DNA of 64,000 nt from Bacteroidia bacterium (GTDB lineage: Bacteria; Bacteroidota; Bacteroidia; Flavobacteriales; Flavobacteriaceae). The notes below the pieces were generated by a model. The model did not search any database, was not told the DNA's origin, and saw only the letters and a program-made list of their open reading frames with translations. Within the stretch, counting starts at the first letter, position 1. Every line of letters starts with the position of its first letter. Location of the stretch: positions 124,001 to 188,000 of the forward strand of contig JAUIBW010000002.1 of assembly GCA_030427585.1 (NCBI GenBank), written 5' to 3'. This document shows, in pieces, positions 1 to 9,419 of this stretch. The position numbers and the translations under genes were made by a program.

Positions 1-51
1 ACGGAAATAGGTTCCCTATTTCTCAGCTCTCTCTTTCTAGGTACTTTTATT

Positions 52-74
52 GGTATGAAAATTAAAATCATACC
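52..74 (+). promoter_or_regulatory. Inverted repeat just before the first gene
   Basis: GGTATGA (52-58) and TCATACC (68-74) are perfect 7-bp inverted arms around a 9-nt A/T loop, ending 3 nt before the ATG at 78. It could be an RNA hairpin that affects initiation or a repressor site. No T-run follows, so it is not a typical terminator. Confidence 0.4.
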
Positions 75-77
75 AGC

Positions 78-644
78 ATGAAAGTCTCAAAACTCATTTT
101 AACCGTTACAATAATCACCTTGTTAATTTCCTGCCGAAACTCAACAGATAAGACATCACCAGATCAAAAAGGATTTACAACCATAGAAAAAAACATTAAA
201 GACGAATTTGGTGAGGATGCCTATTTTACCGATTTAACCATAACCTATAACAAAACCATAGGAAACATTATAGGTGTAACCGTTACTAAAGAACCTGCTT
301 CTTTAAAAATGGAACAATGGAATGCTACTCAAGGAAATTGGACGCAGAATTCAGATATAACTCTAGAAGTTCCTCCAGGAACCAAAGCAGCAGATTTTAT
401 GTTTCAATTGAATGATGCTATTAATCTATCTACTTTAGGAAAACTGGTTAAAACGTCAAAAGAGAAACTAATTTCAGAAAAAGGACTTAAAAATCCTGCT
501 TTACAAATGGCATACATCAAGTTTCCGAAAAATGGAGATACGTCCAGAACCGAGTATGTAGTTGCATTACTACCTGAAAATGGTGGTACTACTTTTACTT
601 TTCGTTATAAGCTAAACGGCGATTTTATTGAGATGGATTATTAG
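78..644 (+). CDS. Putative lipoprotein, unknown function
   Basis: A 188-residue protein. Residues 1-19 form a lipoprotein signal peptide with hydrophobic LILTVTIITLL and the lipobox LISC (lipidated Cys19), so it is probably anchored in the cell envelope. The rest is soluble, mixed alpha/beta in appearance, and has no motif I recognise. It starts a + strand run of envelope genes and lies 51 nt before the cadherin-repeat lipoprotein. The ATG at 78 is chosen because it gives a complete signal peptide. It may be a conserved flavobacterial lipoprotein, but no function can be assigned. Confidence 0.75.
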   Translation: MKVSKLILTVTIITLLISCRNSTDKTSPDQKGFTTIEKNIKDEFGEDAYFTDLTITYNKTIGNIIGVTVTKEPASLKMEQWNATQGNWTQNSDITLEVPPGTKAADFMFQLNDAINLSTLGKLVKTSKEKLISEKGLKNPALQMAYIKFPKNGDTSRTEYVVALLPENGGTTFTFRYKLNGDFIEMDY

Positions 645-695
645 TATTTTAAAATTAACCCTAAAACCCAAATTTAATTCCTAAAAATAAAATAG

Positions 696-2117
696 ATGAA
701 AAAATCTACCAAAACACTACTACTAGCTTTAATAATAGCAACTTTTAGTTGTAGTAAAGATGATAACCCAATTAATATTATGCTTCAAGATTTAGAAGTT
801 ACTGTAGATGAAAACCCAATTACAGGACAAGTAATTGGCACTGTGTTGAGTGATAGTAACAGTACGTTAACCTTTAGCATTGCTTCGCAAACACCCAATG
901 GAGCTATCGAAATCAATGAAACTAGTGGAGAATTAACTGTTGCCGATGCTACCTTGTTCGACTTTGAAACTAACCCAACAATAGCTGTTATTGTTGATGC
1001 TAATGAAGCATCAAACTCGTCAACTGTGACCATTACTATAAACAATACTAATGAGTTAAGTGTACAGGATTTTACTGTTCCTATTGATGAGAATCCAATA
1101 AATGGAGATGCTATTGGTACAGTACAAGCCACGGGTGATGCCACATTAGCGTATAGTATTTCTTCACAAACTCCAGTAGGAGCATTAAATATAGATGCAA
1201 CTACAGGAGAATTGACTGTTGCCGATGCTACGTTGTTCGATTTTGAAACCAATCCAACACTTACAGCAACCGTTTCGGTGGATAATGCTGGAAATACACA
1301 AACGTTAACTGCTACTATTAATCTTAACAATGTAAGCGAATTGAGCATTCAAGATTTTAGTGGGACTATTAACGAGAATCCAACAAATGGAGATGCTATT
1401 GGTACAGTACAAGCCACGGGTGATGCCACATTAGCGTATAGTATTTCTTCACAAACTCCAGTAGGAGCATTAAATATAGATGCAACTACAGGAGAATTGA
1501 CCGTTGCCGATGCTACGCTGTTCGATTTTGAAACCAACCCAACACTTACAGCAACCGTTTCGGTGGATAATGCCGGAAATACACAAACACTTACGGCTAC
1601 TATTACGGTAACCGACACACCTGAAATAGGCGAATATAAATATGGAGGCATTATTTTTTGGATTAACGCAGCTGGAGATGAAGGTTTAGTGTTAGCTCTC
1701 AATAACCTATCAACAAACTCAGCTTGGGGATGTGTAGGTACAGTAACTGGAGCAACAGGAACAGCAATTGGAACAGGCGAAACAAATACAAATACAGTAA
1801 TTTCTGCTGGATGTGTATCTTCAGGAAGTGCGGTTGAACAGGTTTCTAACTTAAACTTAAATGGTTATGATGATTGGTTTTTACCAAGTTCAGGTGAATG
1901 GGCTGAAGTATATAATAATTTGTCTGTTATTCAGCCCGTAATACTTTCAAATGGAGGTGATGACTTATCATTATTATATTGGTGTTCTAATGAGAATAAT
2001 GCATATAATGTTGCTGCTTTCCTATTCACACCACCAGGCGATGGTACAGCATATTCTTTTCAAAAATCATCAACAACTATTAGAACAAGAGCAGTAAGAG
2101 CTTGGACAATCAATTAA
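696..2117 (+). CDS. Lipoprotein with three cadherin-like repeats and an Lcl (DUF1566) domain
   Basis: A 473-residue surface protein. The signal peptide ends in a lipobox-like FSC (Cys19). Three cadherin-like repeats follow at about residues 30-120, 125-218 and 220-310. Each has the pattern DENP...G..IGTV, then ISSQTP.GA, then TGELTVADATLFDFETNP. Repeats 2 and 3 are almost identical at the DNA level. Residues about 316-473 form a C-terminal Lcl/DUF1566-type domain (KYGGIIFWINAAGDEG, DDWFLPSSGEW, YWCSNEN, TRAVRAW), common in Bacteroidota surface lipoproteins. It is likely an exposed adhesive or binding protein. The ligand cannot be inferred. Confidence 0.85.
   Translation: MKKSTKTLLLALIIATFSCSKDDNPINIMLQDLEVTVDENPITGQVIGTVLSDSNSTLTFSIASQTPNGAIEINETSGELTVADATLFDFETNPTIAVIVDANEASNSSTVTITINNTNELSVQDFTVPIDENPINGDAIGTVQATGDATLAYSISSQTPVGALNIDATTGELTVADATLFDFETNPTLTATVSVDNAGNTQTLTATINLNNVSELSIQDFSGTINENPTNGDAIGTVQATGDATLAYSISSQTPVGALNIDATTGELTVADATLFDFETNPTLTATVSVDNAGNTQTLTATITVTDTPEIGEYKYGGIIFWINAAGDEGLVLALNNLSTNSAWGCVGTVTGATGTAIGTGETNTNTVISAGCVSSGSAVEQVSNLNLNGYDDWFLPSSGEWAEVYNNLSVIQPVILSNGGDDLSLLYWCSNENNAYNVAAFLFTPPGDGTAYSFQKSSTTIRTRAVRAWTIN
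1101..1605 (+). repeat. 285-bp tandem repeat inside the cadherin lipoprotein gene
   Basis: Two near-identical copies, about 1101-1320 and 1386-1605, are offset by exactly 285 bp (95 codons). A third, diverged copy lies upstream (about 785-1060). Differences between the two close copies are few and mostly synonymous, which points to recent duplication or gene conversion. Copy number could change by slippage or recombination without breaking the frame. Confidence 0.85.
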
Positions 2118-2128
2118 CACCAAAATAA

Positions 2129-2530
2129 ATGGAGTCCATCATAAAACTACAAAACCAATACAATTCTTTAGATACGCTTCAAACGTTTTTAAAAAATGAA
2201 ACTAACTTTGAATGCTTAAAAGAATATGATGTTTGGCAATACACAACAGATAATAACGAGCAAATGACACAGTGCCTTGTTCTTAAAAAAAATGCAATGC
2301 ACGCCGTAAAAATTCATTTTAACAATGAAAATTCGGTTACGGTAAATCATATCATACCTAGTAAGATATTGAACGCCTATTTTGGAAAAAGCCAAAAAAG
2401 ACGACAAACTATTATTGAGGTAATAACAGATAAAATTAAAGCGACATTACTTGCCAATTCACAAAATAAAGCTTTTAAGGAACTCGAAAAAATAGTTAAA
2501 AAAGCTAGTAGTACTATAATAGTGGTTTAA
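2129..2530 (+). CDS. Hypothetical protein
   Basis: A 133-residue protein beginning 11 nt after the cadherin lipoprotein gene on the same strand, so probably co-transcribed. It has no signal peptide or membrane segment. The N-terminal part (to about 95) looks alpha/beta; the lysine-rich C-terminal third ending KKASSTIIVV is probably helical. It may act in the cytoplasm. I do not recognise the family. A 122-nt gap without features follows. Confidence 0.6.
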   Translation: MESIIKLQNQYNSLDTLQTFLKNETNFECLKEYDVWQYTTDNNEQMTQCLVLKKNAMHAVKIHFNNENSVTVNHIIPSKILNAYFGKSQKRRQTIIEVITDKIKATLLANSQNKAFKELEKIVKKASSTIIVV

Positions 2531-2652
2531 TAAAATAAGCATCATTGGTTTTTGGTCGATTACGGTAAGGCTGTATTACTCTTGCTAAGTGCTATAAATT
2601 TCAATTAGAATAATACTGCTCAACTGTATTTATAATCTCAAAAGTTAACAAA

Positions 2653-3858
2653 ATGGATAAAAATATAACCTATACACCTCCAATACAAGAAAAACAGACA
2701 TCAACAAAACAAGATGAAAAATGGGATGAAGCCGTTGCTCTGTTCAATAGTAAACAATATCATTTGGTTTTGCCCAAACTATTGGCATATGTAGGTGCTG
2801 ACTTTCATAATGAAGAAGACAATAATTCTTATGCGATTCCGCACGGCTCAGTGGTATTGCATATAAGTCAGACAGATACCGAGCTACAGATTAAATGTCC
2901 TTTTTTAGATATAACTGATGCTAAAAAAGTACCGTTGATGCGTAGATTGGCAGAGATACGTATGTCTCCGCTTAACTTAACTAATATTGTTCTGGAGGAC
3001 AACTTGGTTTATTTTACGTTTTCGTGCCCTATTGATTTATGCGAGCCCTATAAAATATATAGCGTACTCAGGGAAATCTGCTACTATGCAGATAGTTATG
3101 ATGATGAGTTTATAGAAAAATTCAATGCAGCACATCTCCAAGAACCAAAAATAACACCGTTTTCAAATCATTTAAAAGAAGAAGCTTACATCAATTACAA
3201 AAAAATAATTGAAGAAAGTCTTCAGCGTTTTGATCATTATATGGAAAAACGCGATCATAACAATGCTTGGTACACATTAAACATTACGTTCAAACAAATT
3301 GAATTTTATGCAGAACCACATGGATATTTAAGAACATTATTAGAAAAAGCAGTATCTGGTATTTTTGACAGAAAGATTCCTTTTCAAAATCGATTATTGA
3401 ACGGAAAAGAAAGTTTGAAAAAACTGAAGTCCTATACCAAAGAGCAGTTTTCGGAAGATTTATACCAAATAGAAACCTTTATTCCTTATAAATACAACGG
3501 TAAAAAAGAAAACATCCGAGAAAATTGGGAAGATACTTACGAAGACGCCAAGGAGCTTATAAGTAATTCAAGACATGAAAACGCCGTTAATCTATTGCTA
3601 TCTTCATTCTATAATTTGTTTTACTATAATTTAGTAGATAAGGAAATCAGCAACTCCATTACTGATGCGATGGCAAAAGCCAACGAACTACCATGGGCAC
3701 AAGCTGCACCCATATTATTAAAAGGGATGCAGGCTATTATGGAGGATCATTTTTTTGAAAACGATTTTGGCATGGACCTGTCTAAAATAATGGGGGAACA
3801 AATGCAGCAATCCATGGCAGCAATACAACAAATGATGGCTAATTTTAAAACCAACTAA
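2653..3858 (+). CDS. YbjN-like (secretion-chaperone fold) protein
   Basis: A 401-residue cytoplasmic protein. Residues about 45-170 (HGSVVLHISQTDTELQIKCPFL, LMRRLAEIRMSPLNL, LVYFTFSCP, then an acidic stretch YYADSYDDEF) resemble the YbjN / type III chaperone-like fold. The remainder is helical and ends in a Met/Gln-rich tail (QMQQSMAAIQQMMANF). It ends 2 nt before the next gene, a protease that also appears to carry a YbjN-like domain, so the two probably work together. The family is inferred from pattern; the specific role is unknown. Confidence 0.6.
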   Translation: MDKNITYTPPIQEKQTSTKQDEKWDEAVALFNSKQYHLVLPKLLAYVGADFHNEEDNNSYAIPHGSVVLHISQTDTELQIKCPFLDITDAKKVPLMRRLAEIRMSPLNLTNIVLEDNLVYFTFSCPIDLCEPYKIYSVLREICYYADSYDDEFIEKFNAAHLQEPKITPFSNHLKEEAYINYKKIIEESLQRFDHYMEKRDHNNAWYTLNITFKQIEFYAEPHGYLRTLLEKAVSGIFDRKIPFQNRLLNGKESLKKLKSYTKEQFSEDLYQIETFIPYKYNGKKENIRENWEDTYEDAKELISNSRHENAVNLLLSSFYNLFYYNLVDKEISNSITDAMAKANELPWAQAAPILLKGMQAIMEDHFFENDFGMDLSKIMGEQMQQSMAAIQQMMANFKTN

Positions 3859-3859
3859 T

Positions 3860-4939
3860 ATGATGAGTACAACTAATAACATAGAGAATTCCGTTTACAG
3901 AATAAATACCGCAAATGGCTCGGGAACCGGTTTTTATCTACTTTCTGAAGACGTGGTGGTAACCAACTACCATGTGGTTAGCGGTAGTTTACGGGTAAGC
4001 ATAGAAGGGCAGGATAAAAACAGGCATTTAGCAGAAGTAGTGTATGCAAATCCAGGCAAGGACATTGCTTTTTTAAAGGCTCAAAAATTACCCAAACTCA
4101 TCAAAACGGTACGTACAGACCACAACAATATTACAGGCACTCGAAATAAAGTTTTGGTTTTAGGATATCCTTTTGGTATGCCTTTTACCGTTACCGAAGG
4201 TATTGTATCCAACCCCAAGCAAATCATTGATGGTAACACTTATATACAAACCGATGCTGCCATAAACCCAGGAAACAGTGGAGGCCCTATCATTAATGAA
4301 AAAGGAGAGCTTATTGGTATTGTTACTTCAAAATTTACAGAAGCCGACAATATGGGCTTTGCCATACCCATAGAAACCTTAAGGGAAGAGTTGGAAATCA
4401 TCGGAGAATTAGGAGATACACTTACTATAGGTTGCCCCGGTTGCAATGGTCTAATCTATGAGAAAACAGCCTATTGTCCTAATTGTGGCAATGATGTAGA
4501 TGAGAAACTGTTTGAAGCAGCACCCGCTTCAGATTTGAGTAAAAAAATTGAAGAGGCCATATGCAAGTTGAACATAGACCCTGTTCTAGCACGCACTGGT
4601 AGGGAACGATGGTATTTTCATCAGGGCAGTGCAGAAATACGAATGTTCGTGTACGACAACAATTACTTGTTTGCCACTTCGCCCTTAAACGATTTGCCTC
4701 GTAAAAATTTGGCCGAAGTATATGAATATATTTTAACTACCGATCTGGGGAAACATCGATTATCCATTTCAGATAATCAAATATTTCTTTCCTACAGAGT
4801 CCACATAAGCGATTTATATTCTAATACTAAAGATGAAATATTGGAAGATCTTGCACAACTTGCCTTTAAAGCAGATGAATTGGATGATGTTTTTGTAAAC
4901 CAGTTTGGTGCTAAGATGACACAGTATAGCAAAGCTTAA
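3860..4939 (+). CDS. Trypsin-like serine protease with zinc ribbon and YbjN-like tail
   Basis: A 359-residue protease. The catalytic triad is visible as H38 (TNYHVV), D68 (GKDIAFL) and S140 (NPGNSGGP), as in HtrA/DegP chymotrypsin-fold proteases. It has no signal peptide and no PDZ domain. Four cysteines, C192/C195 and C206/C209 (CPGC, CPNC), form a zinc ribbon. Residues about 225-350 look like a YbjN-like domain, matching the upstream neighbour. Lack of an export signal suggests cytoplasmic quality control or regulated cleavage. The start may be either ATG of the Met-Met pair. It lies 5 nt from the next lipoprotein gene. Confidence 0.8.
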   Translation: MMSTTNNIENSVYRINTANGSGTGFYLLSEDVVVTNYHVVSGSLRVSIEGQDKNRHLAEVVYANPGKDIAFLKAQKLPKLIKTVRTDHNNITGTRNKVLVLGYPFGMPFTVTEGIVSNPKQIIDGNTYIQTDAAINPGNSGGPIINEKGELIGIVTSKFTEADNMGFAIPIETLREELEIIGELGDTLTIGCPGCNGLIYEKTAYCPNCGNDVDEKLFEAAPASDLSKKIEEAICKLNIDPVLARTGRERWYFHQGSAEIRMFVYDNNYLFATSPLNDLPRKNLAEVYEYILTTDLGKHRLSISDNQIFLSYRVHISDLYSNTKDEILEDLAQLAFKADELDDVFVNQFGAKMTQYSKA

Positions 4940-4944
4940 AAACA

Positions 4945-6003
4945 ATGGGTAGATTACTGTACATATCGTTTATTTTATTACTGTCTATAGCATGCAACAC
5001 CACTAATAAACAAGTAATCGAAAAAAGTATTACCAAGTTAAAAGAAAGCTATGTGTCTAAAGATGAAGCGGAGTTTTTAAATCAGTTTCCAAAAGAATTT
5101 GACAGCTTTACAAACTATTTTGGTTGGGATGAGGCTAATGACAAACCTCAGGAGTTGTATGATGTAGCAAACGAATATATTGACTATTGGTTTGACCTAA
5201 TTAGCAAGTATAAAAAACATGAAAAAGACATCATTAATCTGTGTAAACAGGGTATTTGGCAACCTGATGCTGTTAATTATCTTCAGGATAAAACCTTAGC
5301 CTATATCAAAAGAAATAAAAAATACGCATTAATTAATGAGTTAAGTGACGATGAAGCAAAATCAGTATTGTTTTTTCTGTTTGTCAATAATCATTCATAT
5401 CTTGAAGATAAATTTGTATCTAATTTGACTACTGCAAAAAAGAAGGTGCTAGATGGTTTGGTAAAAAAAGATTTGTTCAATAATAATAAAAACCCAGATT
5501 TAGAAAGTAGTATTGAAACATTCTATAAAATTTCTGATTATGTAGGTTTTGAACATTATATCATCAAAGATATTGATATTAATAATGATAAAATTCAGGA
5601 TAAGGTTGTAAGTGCAAATCCCTATGAAGGCGATGAATTGTTACTTTTTATCAATAAAAACGACACCTATGAATTCGCTTTAAAAACCGTTAATTTTTCA
5701 GAAGATGGTGGTAATCAAATAAAAGATATCAAAAAAGACGATAATGGATTTGTAGTGATTACCGCGTTCCCTGACAGATTTTTTTTTGAAGCACATTATT
5801 ATATTTCATATATTAATGATAAATGGGTACTAACCCATACAGTATACAAAACCCAATCCAGCAATCAGGAAGATGCGTTTCTCTATGTTTGTGAGGTAAA
5901 ACAAAATATTGATTTGAGTATTCCAGAGCTTATAAACACACTAAAAACCATACCCAATGAAATAGAAAGAGATACAAGTTGTACAAAAGAAAAGTTACAA
6001 TAA
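4945..6003 (+). CDS. Putative lipoprotein with a calcium-loop-like segment
   Basis: A 352-residue protein with signal peptide and lipobox SIAC (Cys17). The middle is helical and highly charged. A stretch DIDINNDKIQDKVV resembles FG-GAP/VCBS-type calcium-binding loops often found in Bacteroidota surface proteins. A single such loop is weak evidence. It sits 5 nt after the protease gene and 6 nt before a small membrane protein gene, so it is probably in the same operon. Function unknown. Confidence 0.7.
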   Translation: MGRLLYISFILLLSIACNTTNKQVIEKSITKLKESYVSKDEAEFLNQFPKEFDSFTNYFGWDEANDKPQELYDVANEYIDYWFDLISKYKKHEKDIINLCKQGIWQPDAVNYLQDKTLAYIKRNKKYALINELSDDEAKSVLFFLFVNNHSYLEDKFVSNLTTAKKKVLDGLVKKDLFNNNKNPDLESSIETFYKISDYVGFEHYIIKDIDINNDKIQDKVVSANPYEGDELLLFINKNDTYEFALKTVNFSEDGGNQIKDIKKDDNGFVVITAFPDRFFFEAHYYISYINDKWVLTHTVYKTQSSNQEDAFLYVCEVKQNIDLSIPELINTLKTIPNEIERDTSCTKEKLQ

Positions 6004-6009
6004 TACCTT

Positions 6010-6351
6010 ATGAACGCCTTAAAAAAACTTATTACCTACTTTATTTGGACAATCTTAGCCTTAATAATAGGTGTAGGATATATGCGGGTTGTTTTAGGTC
6101 CAAATAATACTTCTACTGAAGGTGTAGGCTATTTGTTTACAATGTATTACAACTGGAGTTTGTTTCATGTTGGAGCAATAATAGGATTGATTGTCGCTGT
6201 TTTATTTATTCTTTTGGATGTTTTTTACCTAAAAAAGAAGCTGAAAAACAATGTAAAAGGAACAAGTATTCGTTGTATACTTCTTTTTATTACAACTGTA
6301 TTTATAGGAATTATACACTATGTATTAGAGAAAATTATTGATGTTATATAA
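6010..6351 (+). CDS. Small membrane protein, three predicted helices
   Basis: A 113-residue integral membrane protein. Hydrophobic stretches lie at about residues 9-29 (ITYFIWTILALIIGVGYM), 52-74 (LFHVGAIIGLIVAVLFILLDVF) and 86-108 (IRCILLFITTVFIGIIHYVL), with a basic loop (KKKLKNN) between the last two. Tight spacing to the upstream lipoprotein gene suggests co-transcription. No family recognised. Confidence 0.65.
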   Translation: MNALKKLITYFIWTILALIIGVGYMRVVLGPNNTSTEGVGYLFTMYYNWSLFHVGAIIGLIVAVLFILLDVFYLKKKLKNNVKGTSIRCILLFITTVFIGIIHYVLEKIIDVI

Positions 6352-6354
6352 AAA

Positions 6355-6710
6355 ATGAAATTACAAGCTTTACCAATATCTGCAGGCTGGAAAATACATT
6401 GAAACTTGTTCTATAAACAAGATATCAATGAAGGCAATTGTATGTATGAATTTTCTGACTCAATACTGCTTTGTGTTTCCAATACGCAAAAAGAATAGAT
6501 ATACTGAGGTAATATGGTACCCAATTAGGAGATTTGAATGAAAAATACATTTTAGAAGTTTTTAATCTTGTTGAAAAATATAATCCGAAGAAAAAAGTGA
6601 TAGAAAAAGTTCCAGAAAGTTTAGCCTCCGGACTCACTTCTGAAAGTAAAAGCAGACAAGAAATAGTTAACAAAATTGAAGCATTAGTAATCGAGTTAAA
6701 ATCATATTAA
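6355..6710 (+). pseudogene. Decayed small gene with stop codons and frameshift
   Basis: Starting at ATG 6355, one frame reads MKLQALPISAGWKIH, then TGA, then NLFYKQDINEGN and FSDSILLCVSNTQKE before a second stop. The same protein seems to continue in another frame from about 6513 (TQLGDLNEKYILEVFNLVEK ...) to a TAA at 6708. The TGA most likely replaces a Trp codon. The fragments together suggest a former cytoplasmic protein of about 110-120 residues. It is intergenic filler between two membrane-protein genes today. Original family unknown; a toxin-immunity type protein is only a guess. Confidence 0.6.
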
Positions 6711-6734
6711 CGATAATTTAAAAAATGTGCTTTT

Positions 6735-7361
6735 ATGAGAATATTTTTATTGTTGTATTTAGTCCTTCTGTTTTGCTTATTATTTTATTTGATGTACAAA
6801 ATAATACGTTGGATAATAAGAAAAAAAGTAAGAGCGTATTGGACATTAGCCTTACTAGGAATATTTCTTTTAACAAAAATCATAAACCATGTATTTTTTA
6901 CCAAGATGGAATTTATTCAATCCAAAGTGTATCTCAATCTATATTTGGTAAAAAATGAAATCAAAGACCGTGATTCTTTAAACAGTATCATTAAAGAAAG
7001 GATTATGCTGGAAATAAATAACAACTCAGATATAACTAAAAAAATATATCCTAAAAACACACATGAAGCTCCTTATGCCACTTTGGCTTTTTATACCTAT
7101 ACTAAAAGTTCAAAGCTATCCATGTTTCAAGATTATGGTACCGCTTATTTTATTGATAATGAAGAAGACCTTGGTGGCATGGTAGTAGAAGATTTGTCCA
7201 TGTACCAAAACTACAAACTCGCTACCTATAACATTCGTACACACAAAAAGGATACTACCCTATATTATGGTGTATTAGCTTATTATAAGCAAGGTTATCT
7301 AGTGAAAACAGATACCTTAATTACTAAATCAAATTTAACAAAAACCTATGAAAACAAATAG
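6735..7361 (+). CDS. Membrane-anchored hypothetical protein
   Basis: A 208-residue protein. Two N-terminal membrane helices (about residues 3-24 and 34-54) with basic residues between them (RWIIRKKVR) anchor it. The remaining about 150 residues are soluble, with several Tyr-rich beta-like stretches. The gene overlaps the next (lipoprotein) gene by 14 nt, so the two are translationally linked. A different frame over 6725-6958 is also open but lacks coding character, so it is not used. Function unknown. Confidence 0.65.
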   Translation: MRIFLLLYLVLLFCLLFYLMYKIIRWIIRKKVRAYWTLALLGIFLLTKIINHVFFTKMEFIQSKVYLNLYLVKNEIKDRDSLNSIIKERIMLEINNNSDITKKIYPKNTHEAPYATLAFYTYTKSSKLSMFQDYGTAYFIDNEEDLGGMVVEDLSMYQNYKLATYNIRTHKKDTTLYYGVLAYYKQGYLVKTDTLITKSNLTKTYENK

Positions 7362-8340
7362 TACGTTAGTGTTTATATTTATGCTTGCTTTGTTAATGCA
7401 ATCCTGTAAAGAAAAATCTCAAAAAAAAGCTACCTCAACCCTAAAGGAAATTTCTAAAAGCGAGGAAATACCATCAAAGTCAACTCCAATTCCAGTAGCT
7501 TTTAAAAGCTTGTTAAAACCTAACGAGAAATTGCAACTTGGAAAAATATACAAAGACACTGTAAGCTATATAGAGTTTAATGATAATTATGATGATTTCT
7601 ATTTCATTGTTAAAAAAAATAGGGATACCATTAATCTTATATATAACCAAGAACCCACTAAATTCATCAGAGGTAAAGCAATCGAAATTCAATGGAAAAT
7701 AGATAGTTTATGGCCAGCAGGTACTCCTGGATTATTACATTTTAAGGAGTATCTAATTTCTGCCAAAAGTATAAAACCGCTGCAACTGACAGATAAAAAG
7801 ATAAAAATTCTTTGGAGGGAGAATAGGTACGATAAGGAATTGGATACAGAAATAAACACCATTGTTTTAAATCAAGACTATATAAATACAATTTCCGAGC
7901 CCGAAAAAGCAGCTTTAGCTTATGCCTCATTCAAGATTGGTAACGAATGCCAATGGGACGAAAAACCCAACGAAAGCAGAAGTAATCTACGTTGTAAGAT
8001 ACCGTGGGCTTTGGGCTTACGCTATCAATGTTCTTTTGAGCAATTAGACTTTTTAAAGCATTGGTTTAGAAACGATAAAAAAGTGCTTAATGAACTAAAA
8101 AAATGCCCTAAAAAACCAGACGGTGCAACCATTCAATCCACTTTTGATGAAATAGAGTTAGAAGTTGTTGATACAACAATCATGGTGTTTTTTAAAGCCA
8201 GTGGGATAAATACAAGAGAAAACGAAAGTTGGAAATGGACAGAAAAGCAAGTTTTTGAGTTCAATAAAAACGAACTTATTGTAAAAGAAAAAGAGATCTC
8301 GGAAAAAGAACGAAGTACCATTGAAATGAGTAAAAATTAA
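7348..8340 (+). CDS. Putative lipoprotein
   Basis: A 330-residue protein with signal peptide and lipobox LMQSC (Cys20), then a Lys/Ser-rich linker to about residue 45. The body is soluble, with Trp-containing patterns (EIQWKIDSLWPAG, NESWKWTEKQVFEF). Cys residues in NECQWDEK, LRCKIPW and YQCSFEQ could pair in the periplasm. The start lies within the 3' end of the preceding gene (14-nt overlap). No family recognised; envelope location is the only safe inference. Confidence 0.7.
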   Translation: MKTNSTLVFIFMLALLMQSCKEKSQKKATSTLKEISKSEEIPSKSTPIPVAFKSLLKPNEKLQLGKIYKDTVSYIEFNDNYDDFYFIVKKNRDTINLIYNQEPTKFIRGKAIEIQWKIDSLWPAGTPGLLHFKEYLISAKSIKPLQLTDKKIKILWRENRYDKELDTEINTIVLNQDYINTISEPEKAALAYASFKIGNECQWDEKPNESRSNLRCKIPWALGLRYQCSFEQLDFLKHWFRNDKKVLNELKKCPKKPDGATIQSTFDEIELEVVDTTIMVFFKASGINTRENESWKWTEKQVFEFNKNELIVKEKEISEKERSTIEMSKN

Positions 8341-8351
8341 TATCCCGTAAA

Positions 8352-9308
8352 ATGACATTTACATTACAAATACTTATTGCATCCGCTATTTTTTGTGTAC
8401 TGGTACTCATCGTATTAGGTATTCAAAAAATAGGCTATTTAAAACATAAAGCTGTTAGTATTTTACTACTCGTAGCTTCTACTTGTTTTTTAATGATCAG
8501 TTTACTTTATGTTTATGGCGAATTTTCCGCTTATAAAAAAAGAGTACAGCGGTATGCTAAAGAGGAAAACAATATTGTAGAGACATCGGATGATGTAGCT
8601 ACTACCAAGACCGAGCTTGTTGTTTTTGAGTATTTCCAAAAATATCGAAATATTTTAAATGGATATGAATACTTTTTAATGGATATGAGTTTTGATACTC
8701 AGCATTCATCCTATCAAAATAGCATTAAAAATAAAATTATTGAACAATTTGAAAATCAAGAATATAGCCAAAACTATTGGGACAAGGTCTTTGGTATTGT
8801 TTTTAAGCAAGAAAACAATGCTGAAACCTATTCAAAATCTAATTACGATGCTATGTTCATCATCCCAAAAGACAATTTAGAAGGTGACTATGGTGATCTG
8901 AGCAATACTGAAAACTACAACCATTTTGAAGCGCTCTGCAACCGCATGTACATAGCACATAAAATAAAGGATTTTGACCGTTCTGCGATGAATATCGAAA
9001 CACTTTGGAAGCATAACAAAGCCTTTATTTATACCTTTTTTTCAAAAACTAAATACGACCAATTGTGCAAACAAGTAGTTGATGATCTACTTATCGTTCA
9101 CGACAGTATTGTGGCACAACCTCAGTATAAAACTTTTTATGAACAGTACGATGTATCGGATGAGGAATTCCTAAGTTTTCCGTCTAAAAAATTTACCAGC
9201 AAGTACAACTATTCTTGGCCTTTTAGCTTTTGGGACAGACGTTTTACCGAAAGTAATGACGAACAAGTGTATACTATTTTAACAGAAATTCAAGAACATT
9301 ATAAATAA
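8352..9308 (+). CDS. Membrane protein, paralogue-like partner of the gene at 9420
   Basis: A 318-residue protein with two N-terminal membrane helices (about residues 5-24 and 34-55), then a soluble acidic, helical domain. Its C-terminal end (WPFSFWDRRFTESNDEQVYT, ILTEIQEHYK) aligns with the end of the protein encoded at 9420 (WNITFWKRRALEKNDKILYA, ILKEIKTHY). The two look like diverged copies of one family with different N-terminal anchors. It follows the lipoprotein gene by 11 nt. Function unknown. Confidence 0.65.
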   Translation: MTFTLQILIASAIFCVLVLIVLGIQKIGYLKHKAVSILLLVASTCFLMISLLYVYGEFSAYKKRVQRYAKEENNIVETSDDVATTKTELVVFEYFQKYRNILNGYEYFLMDMSFDTQHSSYQNSIKNKIIEQFENQEYSQNYWDKVFGIVFKQENNAETYSKSNYDAMFIIPKDNLEGDYGDLSNTENYNHFEALCNRMYIAHKIKDFDRSAMNIETLWKHNKAFIYTFFSKTKYDQLCKQVVDDLLIVHDSIVAQPQYKTFYEQYDVSDEEFLSFPSKKFTSKYNYSWPFSFWDRRFTESNDEQVYTILTEIQEHYK

Positions 9309-9419
9309 TTAAGAAATGAAACTGACATGTTTAAAATTATTATTAAACACACAACGTAATGATTATTTTAAATATCAAAAGTTACATGTGACCATTAAAA
9401 AAACAATAAAAATAAACAC

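Noticed and set aside
785..1702. Long open frames antisense to the cadherin lipoprotein gene
   Set aside because: They mirror the codon bias of the repeats and have no plausible protein features.
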